A DNA stretch of 64,000 bases, from positions 36,152-100,151 of the forward strand of contig NZ_QNRE01000018.1 of the NCBI RefSeq assembly GCF_003315035.1, given 5' to 3'. Origin of the DNA: Nocardia puris. Its GTDB lineage: Bacteria; Actinomycetota; Actinomycetes; Mycobacteriales; Mycobacteriaceae. Positions within the stretch are counted from its first letter, which is position 1; each line of letters begins with the position of its first letter. Below are positions 34,222-42,330 of this stretch, piece after piece. Made by a program: the position numbers and the translations under genes. Under the pieces are notes generated by a model. The model ran no database searches and was not told the origin of the DNA. It saw nothing but the letters and a program-made list of their open reading frames with translations.

Positions 34222-35514
34222 TTGGCAGCATCTCGCCGCTCGCTGAGGCGCGGCGCAACAGCCCTGATCGCGGCGAGCCTGGCCCTGGCGGGCTGTTCGA
34301 CCTCGACGCCAGAGTCGGTGCCGGGCGTCACCGCCGAGCCGTGTCCGGCGGCGATCGACCCCGACAAGGGCTGCGTCTACCTCGGCGTACTGTCCGACCT
34401 GGTCGACGGGCCGTTCTCGCCGCTCGGCAAGGCTGTCCAGGACGGGCAGGCCGCGTTCTGGAACGCGGTCAACAAGGCGGGCGGCATCGGCGGCTACGAG
34501 ATCGACGTCACCACCTACGCCAGGGACACCTTCTACGATCCGCACCGGCACGGCGAGCAGTTCCGCGATATCGAACCGCACGTGCTCGCGCTGGCGATGA
34601 GCCTCGGCACCGCGCAGACGCTGTCGGTGCTGCCGGAGATGGACGCCGCCGACGTCGTCACGGGAGCGGGCACGCTGTGGTCGGGCTGGCAGTATCGCGA
34701 GACCGATCGGAACCTGGTGCTCGACTCCAGCTACTCCTACTGCACCGAGGCGATACTTGGGCTGGACTGGTTCGCGCAGAACAAGACCAACCCCGGCAAG
34801 CTCGCGGTGATCGCCTTCCGCGGCAACTACGGCGGCGACTACGCCAACGGCGCGCTGCGGTGGGCCTCGGACAACGGCGCGGTGGTCACCGCCCGCGTCG
34901 ACACCGGACCCAACGCCGAGGTCGGCAACCAGGACGGGCCGGTCGCCGAGATCATGGCCGACCCGCCCGACGTGGTGCTGCTGGCGACCGGTCCCGCCGA
35001 GACCGCCGAGATCGTGGCCAAACTCGTCGCGCGCGGCTATGAGGGCCGGTTCCTCGGCTCGACGCCGACCTGGAACGGCGCGCTGCTGAAGACGGCGGCC
35101 GGGCCGAGCCTGGCCGAGCTGTACAACTACACCTCACCGTACGATCTGTGGGACGGCGCCAGCGAGGGCGCGCGCAACGCCAGGGCCGCGGCCCCGCAGG
35201 TGCCCGCGAACTGGGGTTACAACCTCGGCTACGCGGTGTCGTTCCCGATGAAGGCGCTGCTCACCAGGGCGTCGAGCATGGGGATGCTCACCAGGAAGGG
35301 GCTGCGCGAGGCGCTGGACGGACTGTCCGTCGACTCCGAAGGCATGACCGCCGTGCACAACTACGGTGCGGACGGACCGGATTTCGCGGCGCAGCGCGCC
35401 TTCATCGGCGCGCCCGACGCGAGCTCACCGCTCGGATCACGCACCGTCACCGCGGATTACCACGGGCCCACGCTGGACCGCATCACCCTGCACGGTCCGT
35501 GTGTGAGTCATTGA
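34222..35514 (+). CDS. Substrate-binding lipoprotein (Peripla_BP_6-like), copy 2
   Basis: A 430-residue paralogue of the preceding gene, with long identical stretches (NKAGGIGGYEID, ALAMSLGTAQTLSVL, VIAFRGNYGGDYA, LHGPC near the end) and an overall identity clearly above half by eye. The lipobox is ALAGC (Cys25). The start is TTG at 34222 with GAGGAG seven bases upstream; no ATG precedes the signal peptide. The frame is open far upstream through the first gene, but that part has no protein character. A shared bidirectional terminator separates it from the convergent smpB. Confidence 0.88.
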   Translation: MAASRRSLRRGATALIAASLALAGCSTSTPESVPGVTAEPCPAAIDPDKGCVYLGVLSDLVDGPFSPLGKAVQDGQAAFWNAVNKAGGIGGYEIDVTTYARDTFYDPHRHGEQFRDIEPHVLALAMSLGTAQTLSVLPEMDAADVVTGAGTLWSGWQYRETDRNLVLDSSYSYCTEAILGLDWFAQNKTNPGKLAVIAFRGNYGGDYANGALRWASDNGAVVTARVDTGPNAEVGNQDGPVAEIMADPPDVVLLATGPAETAEIVAKLVARGYEGRFLGSTPTWNGALLKTAAGPSLAELYNYTSPYDLWDGASEGARNARAAAPQVPANWGYNLGYAVSFPMKALLTRASSMGMLTRKGLREALDGLSVDSEGMTAVHNYGADGPDFAAQRAFIGAPDASSPLGSRTVTADYHGPTLDRITLHGPCVSH

Positions 35515-35517
35515 CCG

Positions 35518-35554
35518 GCACCGGCTTTCGCGCACCGGGCGCGAAAGCCGGTGC
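35518..35554. terminator. Bidirectional terminator between lipoprotein 2 and smpB
   Basis: A perfect 16-bp stem (GCACCGGCTTTCGCGC with its complement GCGCGAAAGCCGGTGC) around a 5-base loop, placed 4 bp from both convergent stop codons. Very stable; probably terminates both transcripts. Confidence 0.88.
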
Positions 35555-35557
35555 GGC

Positions 35558-36031
35558 TCAGCGCATGCCCTTGACGCGGCGGCCGATCTCGCGGGTGACC
35601 TCGCGCTCGGCCGTGCGGCGGGCCAGATCCTGCCGCTTGTCGTAGTCCTGCTTACCGCGGGCCAGCGCCAGTTCCACCTTGACCTTGCCGTCGGAGAAGT
35701 ACATCGACAGCGGCACCAGCGTCTGGTTGCCCTCGCGCGATTTGCCGACCAGGCGCTCGATCTCGCGCTTGTGCAGCAGCAGTTTGCGCACGCGACGCGG
35801 CGAGTGGTTGGTCCAGGTACCGTGGCTGAACTCGGGGATGTGCAGCCCGCGCAGCCACACCTCGCCGTTGTCCACCGTGGCGAACGCGTCCACCAGGGAT
35901 GCCTTGCCCTCGCGCAGGCTCTTCACTTCGGTGCCCACCAGCGCGATCCCGGCCTCGTAGGTGTCCAGGATCGTGTAGTTGTGCCGCGCCCGGCGGTTGG
36001 TCGCGATGACCTTGCGCCCCTTCTCCTTCAT
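35558..36031 (-). CDS. smpB: SsrA-binding protein SmpB
   Basis: A 157-residue protein binding the tRNA-like domain of tmRNA and delivering it to stalled ribosomes. Seen are the OB-fold core (NRRARHNYTILDTYEAGIALVGTEVKSLREGKASLVDAFATV, EVWLRGLHIPEF), the loop RKLLLHKREIERLVGK, and the basic C-terminal tail (KRQDLARRTAEREVTREIGRRVKG) that folds in the mRNA channel. The ATG at 36031 gives the normal length; the nine-residue extension to 36058 is not conserved. tmRNA lies downstream on the same strand. Confidence 0.97.
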   Translation of the reverse strand: MKEKGRKVIATNRRARHNYTILDTYEAGIALVGTEVKSLREGKASLVDAFATVDNGEVWLRGLHIPEFSHGTWTNHSPRRVRKLLLHKREIERLVGKSREGNQTLVPLSMYFSDGKVKVELALARGKQDYDKRQDLARRTAEREVTREIGRRVKGMR

Positions 36032-36089
36032 AACGATCCACTCTAAGTGACGCGGCAACCGGATTATTCCGTGCGTCGGCCGCGCCGGA

Positions 36090-36320
36090 TCAACCCCCGG
36101 GGCGCAGCGCGACGTACAGGCTGAGCAGGGCGATGAACACCGTCACCAGCAGGACGGTCGACAGGCGCGGCCTGCCCAGGTGGGCCGGGGTGCGGCGCCT
36201 GCCGAGCCACACCGAATCCACCGCCGGGTCGAGCCGGCCGCGGGGCAGCACGGGGTCCGGTGGGTCGGGCTGTGTGCCGTCCATCGTCTCGATCTCGTCC
36301 CCGTCGTCCCCTGCAGCCAT
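36090..36320 (-). CDS. Small single-pass membrane protein
   Basis: A 76-residue protein: acidic N-terminus (DDGDEIETMDG), Pro-rich middle (DPPDPVLPRG), basic RRRTPAHLGRPR, then one C-terminal helix (LSTVLLVTVFIALLSLYVAL). No family recognised. It lies 58 bp before smpB on the same strand and 74 bp after the metallophosphatase. The ATG is chosen as the first Met of the coherent part; ribosome site is weak. The tail-anchored layout makes a real gene more likely than chance. Confidence 0.55.
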   Translation of the reverse strand: MAAGDDGDEIETMDGTQPDPPDPVLPRGRLDPAVDSVWLGRRRTPAHLGRPRLSTVLLVTVFIALLSLYVALRPGG

Positions 36321-36394
36321 GCCTGCACGGTAACCGCGAAAACCGCGCACGGCGCCGCCCGTGACCGGGGTGTTGTGATTCGGTGACGTACCGG

Positions 36395-37468
36395 TCAGGC
36401 GAGCCTGCGGCGGAAGACCTCCGTGCCCGGGCCGCCCGCCGGGTCTACGGTGACCACGCCCAGGTCCATCGCCGAGGCCGTGAGATCGAGCGTCATGAAG
36501 CCGAGCTGGTCGTAGTTCTCGTAGAGCGCGGGGACGGCGGCGCCGCCGCTGCGCTTGCCGCCGACGGTCTTGGCGGCCGCGCCGGAGATGAGCTGGCGGG
36601 TGCCCTTGCTCTCGATCGTGGGCTCGAGCACCTGGAGCGAATGGTCGTGGCCGGAGAGGATGAGGTGGCACCGGCCGACCACGTGGTCTTCGAAGAACTG
36701 CTTGGCGTGCACGCCGTTGATCGGCGGGATCGGGATGCCGTCGTACTCCCCGGCGCTGCCGTGCGGACCGTTATTGAGGTACGGGTGGTGGGTGCAGGCG
36801 ATCTTCCACGGCGCGGGCGACTCGGCGAGCGCGCGGTCGAGCCAGGCGCGCTGTTCGTTCATGTACTGGCCGTCGACCGCCCAGTAAGGCACGAGCAGCG
36901 GGGGCAGGTACGCGGCCAGCGGGTTGAGATCGAGCACGAAGAACTCGACCACCGGCTGTTCCTGCGGCACCCGCACCGAGTAGTAGCGGCTCGGCATCCA
37001 CCACCGCCGCGAGACGGCGTGGTAGGCCACCTCGTGATCGCCGCGCAGCAGCCAGCCGCCGTCGCCGGGCCACACCGAGCTGGTGTCGTGGTTGCCCAGC
37101 ACCATCGCCCAGGGGAAGTCCAGTCCGGTGTTGGGATCCTCGAACTTGGTGCGGAACTGTTCGTCGTCGACGCCGTCGGGGCCGCTCTCGTAGATGTTGT
37201 CGCCGAGCCCGAGCGCCAGCGTGAACGGCTGGCTCGTGTGCAGGGCGCGGGCCGCGTCGGCGACCGCCCATTGCGCCGGTTTGCCGGTGCCCGCGTCACC
37301 GGTGACGAGCACCCGCACGTTCCGGCCGCCCGGCAGGCCGAACTTCTCGACGCCCTCCCGCACGGGTACCGCCTGTGCCGGGGTGAGCCCGAGCAGCGTC
37401 GCACCCGCCGCGACGGCCGCCGCCCCCGTCAGCAGATCCCTGCGCCCGATACCGTGCGCGCCGCTCAT
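36395..37468 (-). CDS. Tat-exported metallophosphoesterase (purple acid phosphatase-like)
   Basis: A 357-residue exported phosphatase. The N-terminus has a Tat motif GRRDLLTGAAAVAAG; the mature enzyme carries the five metallophosphoesterase motifs GDAG, GDNIYESG, GNHD, THHPY and GHDHSLQ, which bind two metals. Overall layout resembles secreted purple acid phosphatases or tartrate-resistant enzymes. GGAGG stands 5 nt before the ATG at 37468, favouring it over the upstream ATG at 37480. An imperfect palindrome lies about 42 bp upstream. Probably supplies phosphate from organic esters; the context gives no pathway. Confidence 0.88.
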   Translation of the reverse strand: MSGAHGIGRRDLLTGAAAVAAGATLLGLTPAQAVPVREGVEKFGLPGGRNVRVLVTGDAGTGKPAQWAVADAARALHTSQPFTLALGLGDNIYESGPDGVDDEQFRTKFEDPNTGLDFPWAMVLGNHDTSSVWPGDGGWLLRGDHEVAYHAVSRRWWMPSRYYSVRVPQEQPVVEFFVLDLNPLAAYLPPLLVPYWAVDGQYMNEQRAWLDRALAESPAPWKIACTHHPYLNNGPHGSAGEYDGIPIPPINGVHAKQFFEDHVVGRCHLILSGHDHSLQVLEPTIESKGTRQLISGAAAKTVGGKRSGGAAVPALYENYDQLGFMTLDLTASAMDLGVVTVDPAGGPGTEVFRRRLA

Positions 37469-37509
37469 CGCCACCTCCATGTCATTCGATCAGCACAGTC
37501 CCGCACCAT

Positions 37510-37527
37510 ACTGGACCATTGACCAGT
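37510..37527. promoter_or_regulatory. Imperfect dyad upstream of the metallophosphatase gene
   Basis: ACTGGACCATTGACCAGT has 14 of 18 positions symmetric and contains the repeated half TGGTC. It is 42 bp before the start codon, within the likely promoter. Regulator unknown. Confidence 0.35.
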
Positions 37528-37587
37528 TGGTAGTCGATCCGCGGAATGGACAGTTCACAGCCTGTACATCGGCCGGTCGAGCACCGG

Positions 37588-39462
37588 TCATCCGGCGCCG
37601 AGCACCTCGAGCACCTGCTCGCCGTACTTCGCCAGCTTGTTCTCCCCGACCCCGCCGACCGACGCCAGCGCGGCCATATCGGCGGGTTTGCGCGCGGCGA
37701 TCTCGCGCAAGGTGGCGTCGTGGAAGATGACGTAGGCGGGCACGCCCTGCTCCTTGGCCTGCGCCGCGCGCCATTCGCGCAGTTTCTCGAACACCGGCAC
37801 GTCGGCGGCGGCCAGATCGGCGGGCGCGGCCTTGGCGGACCGCGCGGACCTGGCCGGTTTGGCCGCGCGCTCCGGCTCCCGGCGCAACCGCACCTGCCTG
37901 CCGTCGAACAGCACCTCCTGGCTGGCCTCGGTCAGGGTGAGCACGCCGTACTCGCCGTGTACCGCGAGCATGCCCTGCGCGAGCAGCTGACGGACCACCC
38001 CGCGCCACTCGTTCTCCCGCAGGTCGGTGCCGATGCCGAACACCTTGAGCTCGTCGTGGCCGTGCTGGAGCACCTTCGGATTGCGCTTGCCGAGCAGGAT
38101 GTCGATCACCTGGCCCGCGCCGAACCGCTGGCCGCGTTCGCGCTCCAGCCGCAGCACCGCGGAGAGCAGCTTCTGCGCGGCGACGGTGCCGTCCCAGGAT
38201 TCGGGCGGATTCAGGCAGGTGTCGCAGTTGCCGCAGGGCAGACCGGGTTCGCCGAAGTAGGCCAGCAGCTGGGTGCGGCGGCAGCTCACGGTCTCGCACA
38301 GCGCGAGCATGGCGTCCAGGTGCAGCTGCAACTGGCGGCGGTGCGCGGCGTCGCCCTCCGAGGAGTCGATCATCTTGCGCTGTTGCACCACGTCGTTGAG
38401 CCCGTAGACCATCCACGCGGTGGACGGCAGCCCGTCGCGTCCCGCGCGGCCGGTCTCCTGGTAGTAGCCCTCGACCGACTTCGGCAGGTCCAGGTGCGCG
38501 ACGAACCGCACGTCGGGCTTGTCGATCCCCATGCCGAACGCGATGGTGGCGACCACCACGAGCCCGTCCTCGCGCAGGAACCGCGCCTGGTTCGTGGCGC
38601 GGGTCCGGTTGTCCAAGCCCGCGTGGTAGGGCACCGCGCCGATGCCGTTCTCGTTGAGGAACGCGGCGGTCTTCTCCACCGAGTTGCGCGACAGGCAGTA
38701 CACGATGCCCGCGTCACCGGCGTGCTCGGTGCGGATGAACTCGAGCAGCTGGTGGTCGGGACGGTTCTTCGGCTCGATCCGGTACTGGATGTTGGGCCGG
38801 TCGAAACTGGAGACGAACCGGCGCGCCCCACCCAGATCGAGCCGCTGCACGATCTCCTCGCGCGTCTTCTCGGTGGCGGTCGCGGTGAGCGCGATACGCG
38901 GCACGTCGGGCCAGCGCTCGTGCAGCATCGACAGCTCGAGATAGTGCGGCCGGAAGTCGTGGCCCCACTGCGAGACGCAGTGCGCCTCGTCGATGGCGAA
39001 CAGCGCGATCTCGCCGCGGTCGAGCAGATCGGCCGTGGCCTGCACCCGCAACCGCTCCGGGGCGAGGTAGAGCAGGTCGAGCTCGCCGGCCAGAAACTGC
39101 GCCTCCACGGTGCGGCGCTCGTCGGGGAACTGCGTCGAGTTGAGGAACCCGGCGCGCACGCCCAGCGCGCTGAGCGCGTCGACCTGGTCCTGCATGAGCG
39201 CGATGAGCGGCGAGACGACCACGCCGACGCCGGGCCGCACCAGCGCGGGCACCTGGTAGCACAGCGATTTACCGCCGCCGGTGGGCATGAGCACCAGCGC
39301 GTCACCGCCCGACACCACGTGGTCGACGATGGCGGCCTGGTCGCCGCGGAAGCTGTCGTACCCGAAGACGCGGCGTAGAACCTCTTGCGCCGCACCGGTT
39401 TCGGTACGTACGGGGGCGGACGGATCGGCCTGGATCGCGGCGTCTGGAGTCACGGGGCCCAT
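37588..39462 (-). CDS. recQ: ATP-dependent DNA helicase RecQ
   Basis: A 624-residue 3'-5' helicase used in recombination and replication repair. Seen are the Q-motif region FGYDSFRGDQ, Walker A TGGGKS (61-66), DEAH (159-162) in FAIDEAHCVSQWGHDFRP with the RecQ-specific aromatic loop, motif III TATAT, motif VI QETGRAGRDG, the zinc-binding C...C.NC.TC module, the winged helix and a C-terminal HRDC domain (about 545-624) following an Ala/Lys-rich linker. This is the full RecQ layout. The start ATG at 39462 and a GTG at 39453 are both possible. It lies between ftsX and the metallophosphatase gene. Confidence 0.97.
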   Translation of the reverse strand: MGPVTPDAAIQADPSAPVRTETGAAQEVLRRVFGYDSFRGDQAAIVDHVVSGGDALVLMPTGGGKSLCYQVPALVRPGVGVVVSPLIALMQDQVDALSALGVRAGFLNSTQFPDERRTVEAQFLAGELDLLYLAPERLRVQATADLLDRGEIALFAIDEAHCVSQWGHDFRPHYLELSMLHERWPDVPRIALTATATEKTREEIVQRLDLGGARRFVSSFDRPNIQYRIEPKNRPDHQLLEFIRTEHAGDAGIVYCLSRNSVEKTAAFLNENGIGAVPYHAGLDNRTRATNQARFLREDGLVVVATIAFGMGIDKPDVRFVAHLDLPKSVEGYYQETGRAGRDGLPSTAWMVYGLNDVVQQRKMIDSSEGDAAHRRQLQLHLDAMLALCETVSCRRTQLLAYFGEPGLPCGNCDTCLNPPESWDGTVAAQKLLSAVLRLERERGQRFGAGQVIDILLGKRNPKVLQHGHDELKVFGIGTDLRENEWRGVVRQLLAQGMLAVHGEYGVLTLTEASQEVLFDGRQVRLRREPERAAKPARSARSAKAAPADLAAADVPVFEKLREWRAAQAKEQGVPAYVIFHDATLREIAARKPADMAALASVGGVGENKLAKYGEQVLEVLGAG

Positions 39463-39603
39463 CCTACGAGCGCACCCCGACGCTCACCCGGCGCTCGCGC
39501 ATCACCGTCCTGGGCGAACGCCGGAGTTGTCCACATGGGGATGAACGACTTCCACCCGCGCACGCGGAGTTCCCTCGGACATAGGTACGCACGCGCGCGG
39601 CGT

Positions 39604-40506
39604 TCACTCGCGCACGTAATAGCGCAGCGTCGCGTACGCGGCCACCGCGGCGACCACCACGCCGACCGGGGCGATGGTCAGCGCCACCACCGCGATGTCG
39701 TCGCCGGTGATGCGCGGGAACACATTGCTGTCGAACAGCGGCCCGAGCGCCCGGTCGATGACCAGCGGACGCGCGATGAGCAGGCCCGCGATCGCCAGCA
39801 ACGAGCCCGCCACGGCCGCGACCACCGCCTCCAGCAGGAACGGCAGCTGTGTGTACCAGCGCGTGGCGCCGACCAGCCGCATGATGCCCACCTCGGTGCG
39901 CCGGGTGAACGCCGCGATCTGCATCATGTTCGCGATCAGCAGCAGCGCCGCCAGCGCCATCACCGTGGCCAGGCCGAACGCCGCGTTGCGCAACCCGTCG
40001 AACAGGCGCAGCAGCCGGTCCACGAACTCTTGGTCGTTGGCCACGGTCCGCACGCCCTCGCGCAGCGCGAACGTCTCGTAGATGTGCTCGTACTGGTCGC
40101 CGTCGGTCATCTTGACCCGCATGGACGCGGGCAGCGGCGTCTCGGAGATGTACTGCACCATCTCCGGCTGATCCTCGAACAGCGTCTTGGCCTCCTCCAG
40201 CGCGGCGGCGCGGTTGAGGAACTGCACACTCTCCACACCGGAGGTGTTCTTCATGTCCGCCAGCAGCGATTTGCAGGGCTCGGCCGCGCAATCCGGATCG
40301 TTGTCGGAGATGTTCTCGTCGAGGTAGAAGCGCACCTCGAGCCGTCCGGTGAAGTACTGCTCGGTCTTGTCGGCCATGCGCACCGACAGCAGACCGCCGC
40401 CGAGCATGGCCAGCGACACCGCGGTGGTGAGGATCATCGCGATCGTCATGGTCAAGTTGCGGCGCAGGCCGGTGCCGACCTCGTTCGCCAGGAAGCTGCC
40501 GCGCAT
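39604..40506 (-). CDS. ftsX: Cell division protein FtsX
   Basis: A 300-residue four-helix membrane protein; with FtsE it forms an ABC-type complex that activates the RipC-type peptidoglycan hydrolase at the septum. Seen are the N-terminal helix (MTIAMILTTAVSLAMLGGGLL), a large extracytoplasmic domain with Cys73 and Cys78 (DPDCAAEPCK) and the C-terminal three-helix part with FTRRTEVGIMRLVGATRWYTQLPF. Its ATG shares one base with the ftsE stop codon (TGATG), so translation is coupled. Confidence 0.97.
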   Translation of the reverse strand: MRGSFLANEVGTGLRRNLTMTIAMILTTAVSLAMLGGGLLSVRMADKTEQYFTGRLEVRFYLDENISDNDPDCAAEPCKSLLADMKNTSGVESVQFLNRAAALEEAKTLFEDQPEMVQYISETPLPASMRVKMTDGDQYEHIYETFALREGVRTVANDQEFVDRLLRLFDGLRNAAFGLATVMALAALLLIANMMQIAAFTRRTEVGIMRLVGATRWYTQLPFLLEAVVAAVAGSLLAIAGLLIARPLVIDRALGPLFDSNVFPRITGDDIAVVALTIAPVGVVVAAVAAYATLRYYVRE

Positions 40507-41195
40507 CAGCGATCCACCCCGTACACGCCGGTCGCCTCGTCGCGCACCATGCGGCCGTGATCGAGTTCGATCACCCGCCTGCGCATCGCGTCGACGATGT
40601 GGTTGTCGTGGGTGGCCATCAGCACCGTGGTACCGGTGCGGTTGATCCGCTCCAGCAGCATCATGATGTCTCCGCTGGTGTCGGGGTCGAGGTTGCCGGT
40701 GGGTTCGTCGGCGAGCAGCACCAGCGGCCGGTTGACGAACGCGCGCGCGATCGCGACTCGCTGCTGTTCACCGCCGGAGAGCTCGCCCGGCAGCCGGTCG
40801 GCCTTGCCGCCGAGCCCGACCATGTCGAGGACCTCGGGCACCGTGCGGTCGATCATCTCGCGGCGTTTGCCGATCACCTCCAGCGCGAACGCGACGTTCT
40901 GCTGGACCGTCTTCTGCTGGAGCAGGCGGAAGTCCTGGAACACACAGCCGATGCGCTGACGCAGCTTGGGCACCTTGCGACCGGGCAGTCGGTCGACCCG
41001 GAAGTCGGCGACCCGGATCTCGCCCGTGGTGGGCGTCTCCTCCTTGAGGAGCAGGCGCATGAAGGTCGACTTCCCGGAACCGGACGGTCCGATGATGAAG
41101 ACGAACTCGCCCTTGTCCACATCGACGGTGATGTTGTCCAGCGCGGGTCGCGTCGAGGTCTTGTACGACTTGCTGACGTTCCGCATGGTGATCAC
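40506..41195 (-). CDS. ftsE: Cell division ATP-binding protein FtsE
   Basis: A 229-residue cytoplasmic ATPase partner of FtsX. Seen are Walker A GPSGSGKST, Q-loop, the ABC signature LSGGEQQRVAIARA, Walker B VLLADEPTGNLD and the H-loop MATHDNH. Begins MITMRNVSKSYKTSTRP, typical of the actinobacterial protein. It is followed by ftsX with a one-base overlap. The upstream 60-aa membrane protein and mscS-type gene are the same order as in mycobacteria. Confidence 0.97.
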   Translation of the reverse strand: MITMRNVSKSYKTSTRPALDNITVDVDKGEFVFIIGPSGSGKSTFMRLLLKEETPTTGEIRVADFRVDRLPGRKVPKLRQRIGCVFQDFRLLQQKTVQQNVAFALEVIGKRREMIDRTVPEVLDMVGLGGKADRLPGELSGGEQQRVAIARAFVNRPLVLLADEPTGNLDPDTSGDIMMLLERINRTGTTVLMATHDNHIVDAMRRRVIELDHGRMVRDEATGVYGVDR

Positions 41196-41267
41196 GGCAA
41201 GCCAGTGTAAGGGGGCCGCCGCGCGCCGCCGCGCCGACCGGGCCGGTGCGAGCCCTTCAGCGATCCG

Positions 41268-41450
41268 TCAGTTACCGGCAGGAGCCTGCGGTTCGCCGCT
41301 CGGCGGCGCCGAATCCACCGGCGCGGGCACGGTATTCACGACCGGCCTGATCGCCGGGGGCGCCGGAGTTTCCGGCTTGACGAACAAGTAGAGCACGAAT
41401 GTCCCGACCCAGATCAGGCCGAGGACCGCGGTCGATCTACGTGGTTTCAC
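41268..41450 (-). CDS. Small Pro-rich membrane protein between ftsE and mscS
   Basis: A 60-residue protein: a basic start MKPRRS, one helix (TAVLGLIWVGTFVLYLFV), then a Pro/Ala-rich extracytoplasmic tail ending PSGEPQAPAGN. The GTG at 41450 lies inside the last 14 bases of the mscS-type gene with GGAAGG 5 nt upstream, so it is translationally coupled. From memory a proline-rich membrane protein occupies the same place in M. tuberculosis (Rv3103c). Function unknown; a link to division or envelope stress is inference from context. Confidence 0.7.
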   Translation of the reverse strand: MKPRRSTAVLGLIWVGTFVLYLFVKPETPAPPAIRPVVNTVPAPVDSAPPSGEPQAPAGN

Positions 41451-42282
41451 TGATACCTTCCCTGCGCAGAGCCGCCGCCACGCGCACCCGCAGTTCGCGC
41501 CCGACCTCGAACTGCTTGCCCGGCAACGTTCTGGCAACCATTCGTATGTTCATCTGGTCCATGGTGAGATCGTCCACACCCATCACGGTGGGCTCGTCGA
41601 GCAGCAGCGGCTCGAGCTTGCGGTCGCGATAGGCCTCCGCGCCCACCTTGTGCAGGATCTCGTTCACCTTCGTGATGTCGGCGGTGGCCGCCACCGGCAC
41701 GTCGATCGCGGCGCGCGCCCAGTCCTTGGACAGGTTGCTCACCTTCACGATCTGCCCGTTCGGCACGGTGATCACCTCGCCGTCGGCGTTGCGCAGCGTG
41801 GTGATCCGCAGCGTGACGTCCTCGACGGTACCTTCGGCGATCTCCGCCGATCCGGTCACCGAGATGCGCACCACATCACCGAAGCCGTACTGGCGCTCGG
41901 TGATGAGGAAGAACCCGGCCAGGATGTCCTGCACAATGCGCTGCGCGCCGAAACCGAGCGCGGCGCCCAGCACCGCGGCGGGCGCGACCAGGCCCGTGAC
42001 CTGGAAGCCGAGCCGCTGCAGCACCTCCATGCCGACCAGCACGTAGACGATCGTCAGCACCACCCAGGTGATCACCTGGGCCAGGGCGTGCCGGTGTTTG
42101 GCCGCCTCGGTGCGCACCAGCGCGTCGCTGCTGCGGAAGCCGGCGTCGATCTTCGACGTCACCCGGTCGCGCACGAACGTGGCGAACCGGCTGAACAGCA
42201 CGGCCCCCAGCACCAACAGCACGATCTCGAGGCCGTTGGAGCGCAGCCAGGCGGTGGGTTCGGCGGCGGCGAGCACGGTCAT
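41437..42282 (-). CDS. MscS-family mechanosensitive ion channel
   Basis: A 281-residue membrane protein of the small MscS class. Three helices are visible in the first 110 residues; the pore helix reads VLGAALGFGAQRIVQDILAGFFLITERQ, followed by the beta domain GTVEDVTLRITTLRNADGEVITVPNGQI and the C-terminal alpha/beta domain. It should open on membrane tension and release osmolytes. The ATG at 42282 has GGTGG 6 nt upstream; a GTG at 42294 is the alternative. The gene sits 48 bp after prfB in the conserved block. Confidence 0.92.
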   Translation of the reverse strand: MTVLAAAEPTAWLRSNGLEIVLLVLGAVLFSRFATFVRDRVTSKIDAGFRSSDALVRTEAAKHRHALAQVITWVVLTIVYVLVGMEVLQRLGFQVTGLVAPAAVLGAALGFGAQRIVQDILAGFFLITERQYGFGDVVRISVTGSAEIAEGTVEDVTLRITTLRNADGEVITVPNGQIVKVSNLSKDWARAAIDVPVAATADITKVNEILHKVGAEAYRDRKLEPLLLDEPTVMGVDDLTMDQMNIRMVARTLPGKQFEVGRELRVRVAAALRREGISETT

Positions 42283-42330
42283 CGCACCCACCACCGTATC
42301 GGACGATCCTCGAAACGCACGCCAGACAGG

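Noticed and set aside
32965..35514. An 849-codon open frame spanning both substrate-binding lipoprotein genes
   Set aside because: Its first 419 codons are Arg/Gly-rich shadow sequence of the first gene in another frame; only the part from TTG 34222 is a real protein with signal peptide and ribosome site.
32882..36031. Interpreting the two lipoproteins as part of a local ABC transporter operon
   Set aside because: No permease or ATPase gene is within reach; the only ABC ATPase nearby is FtsE, which belongs to the division complex.
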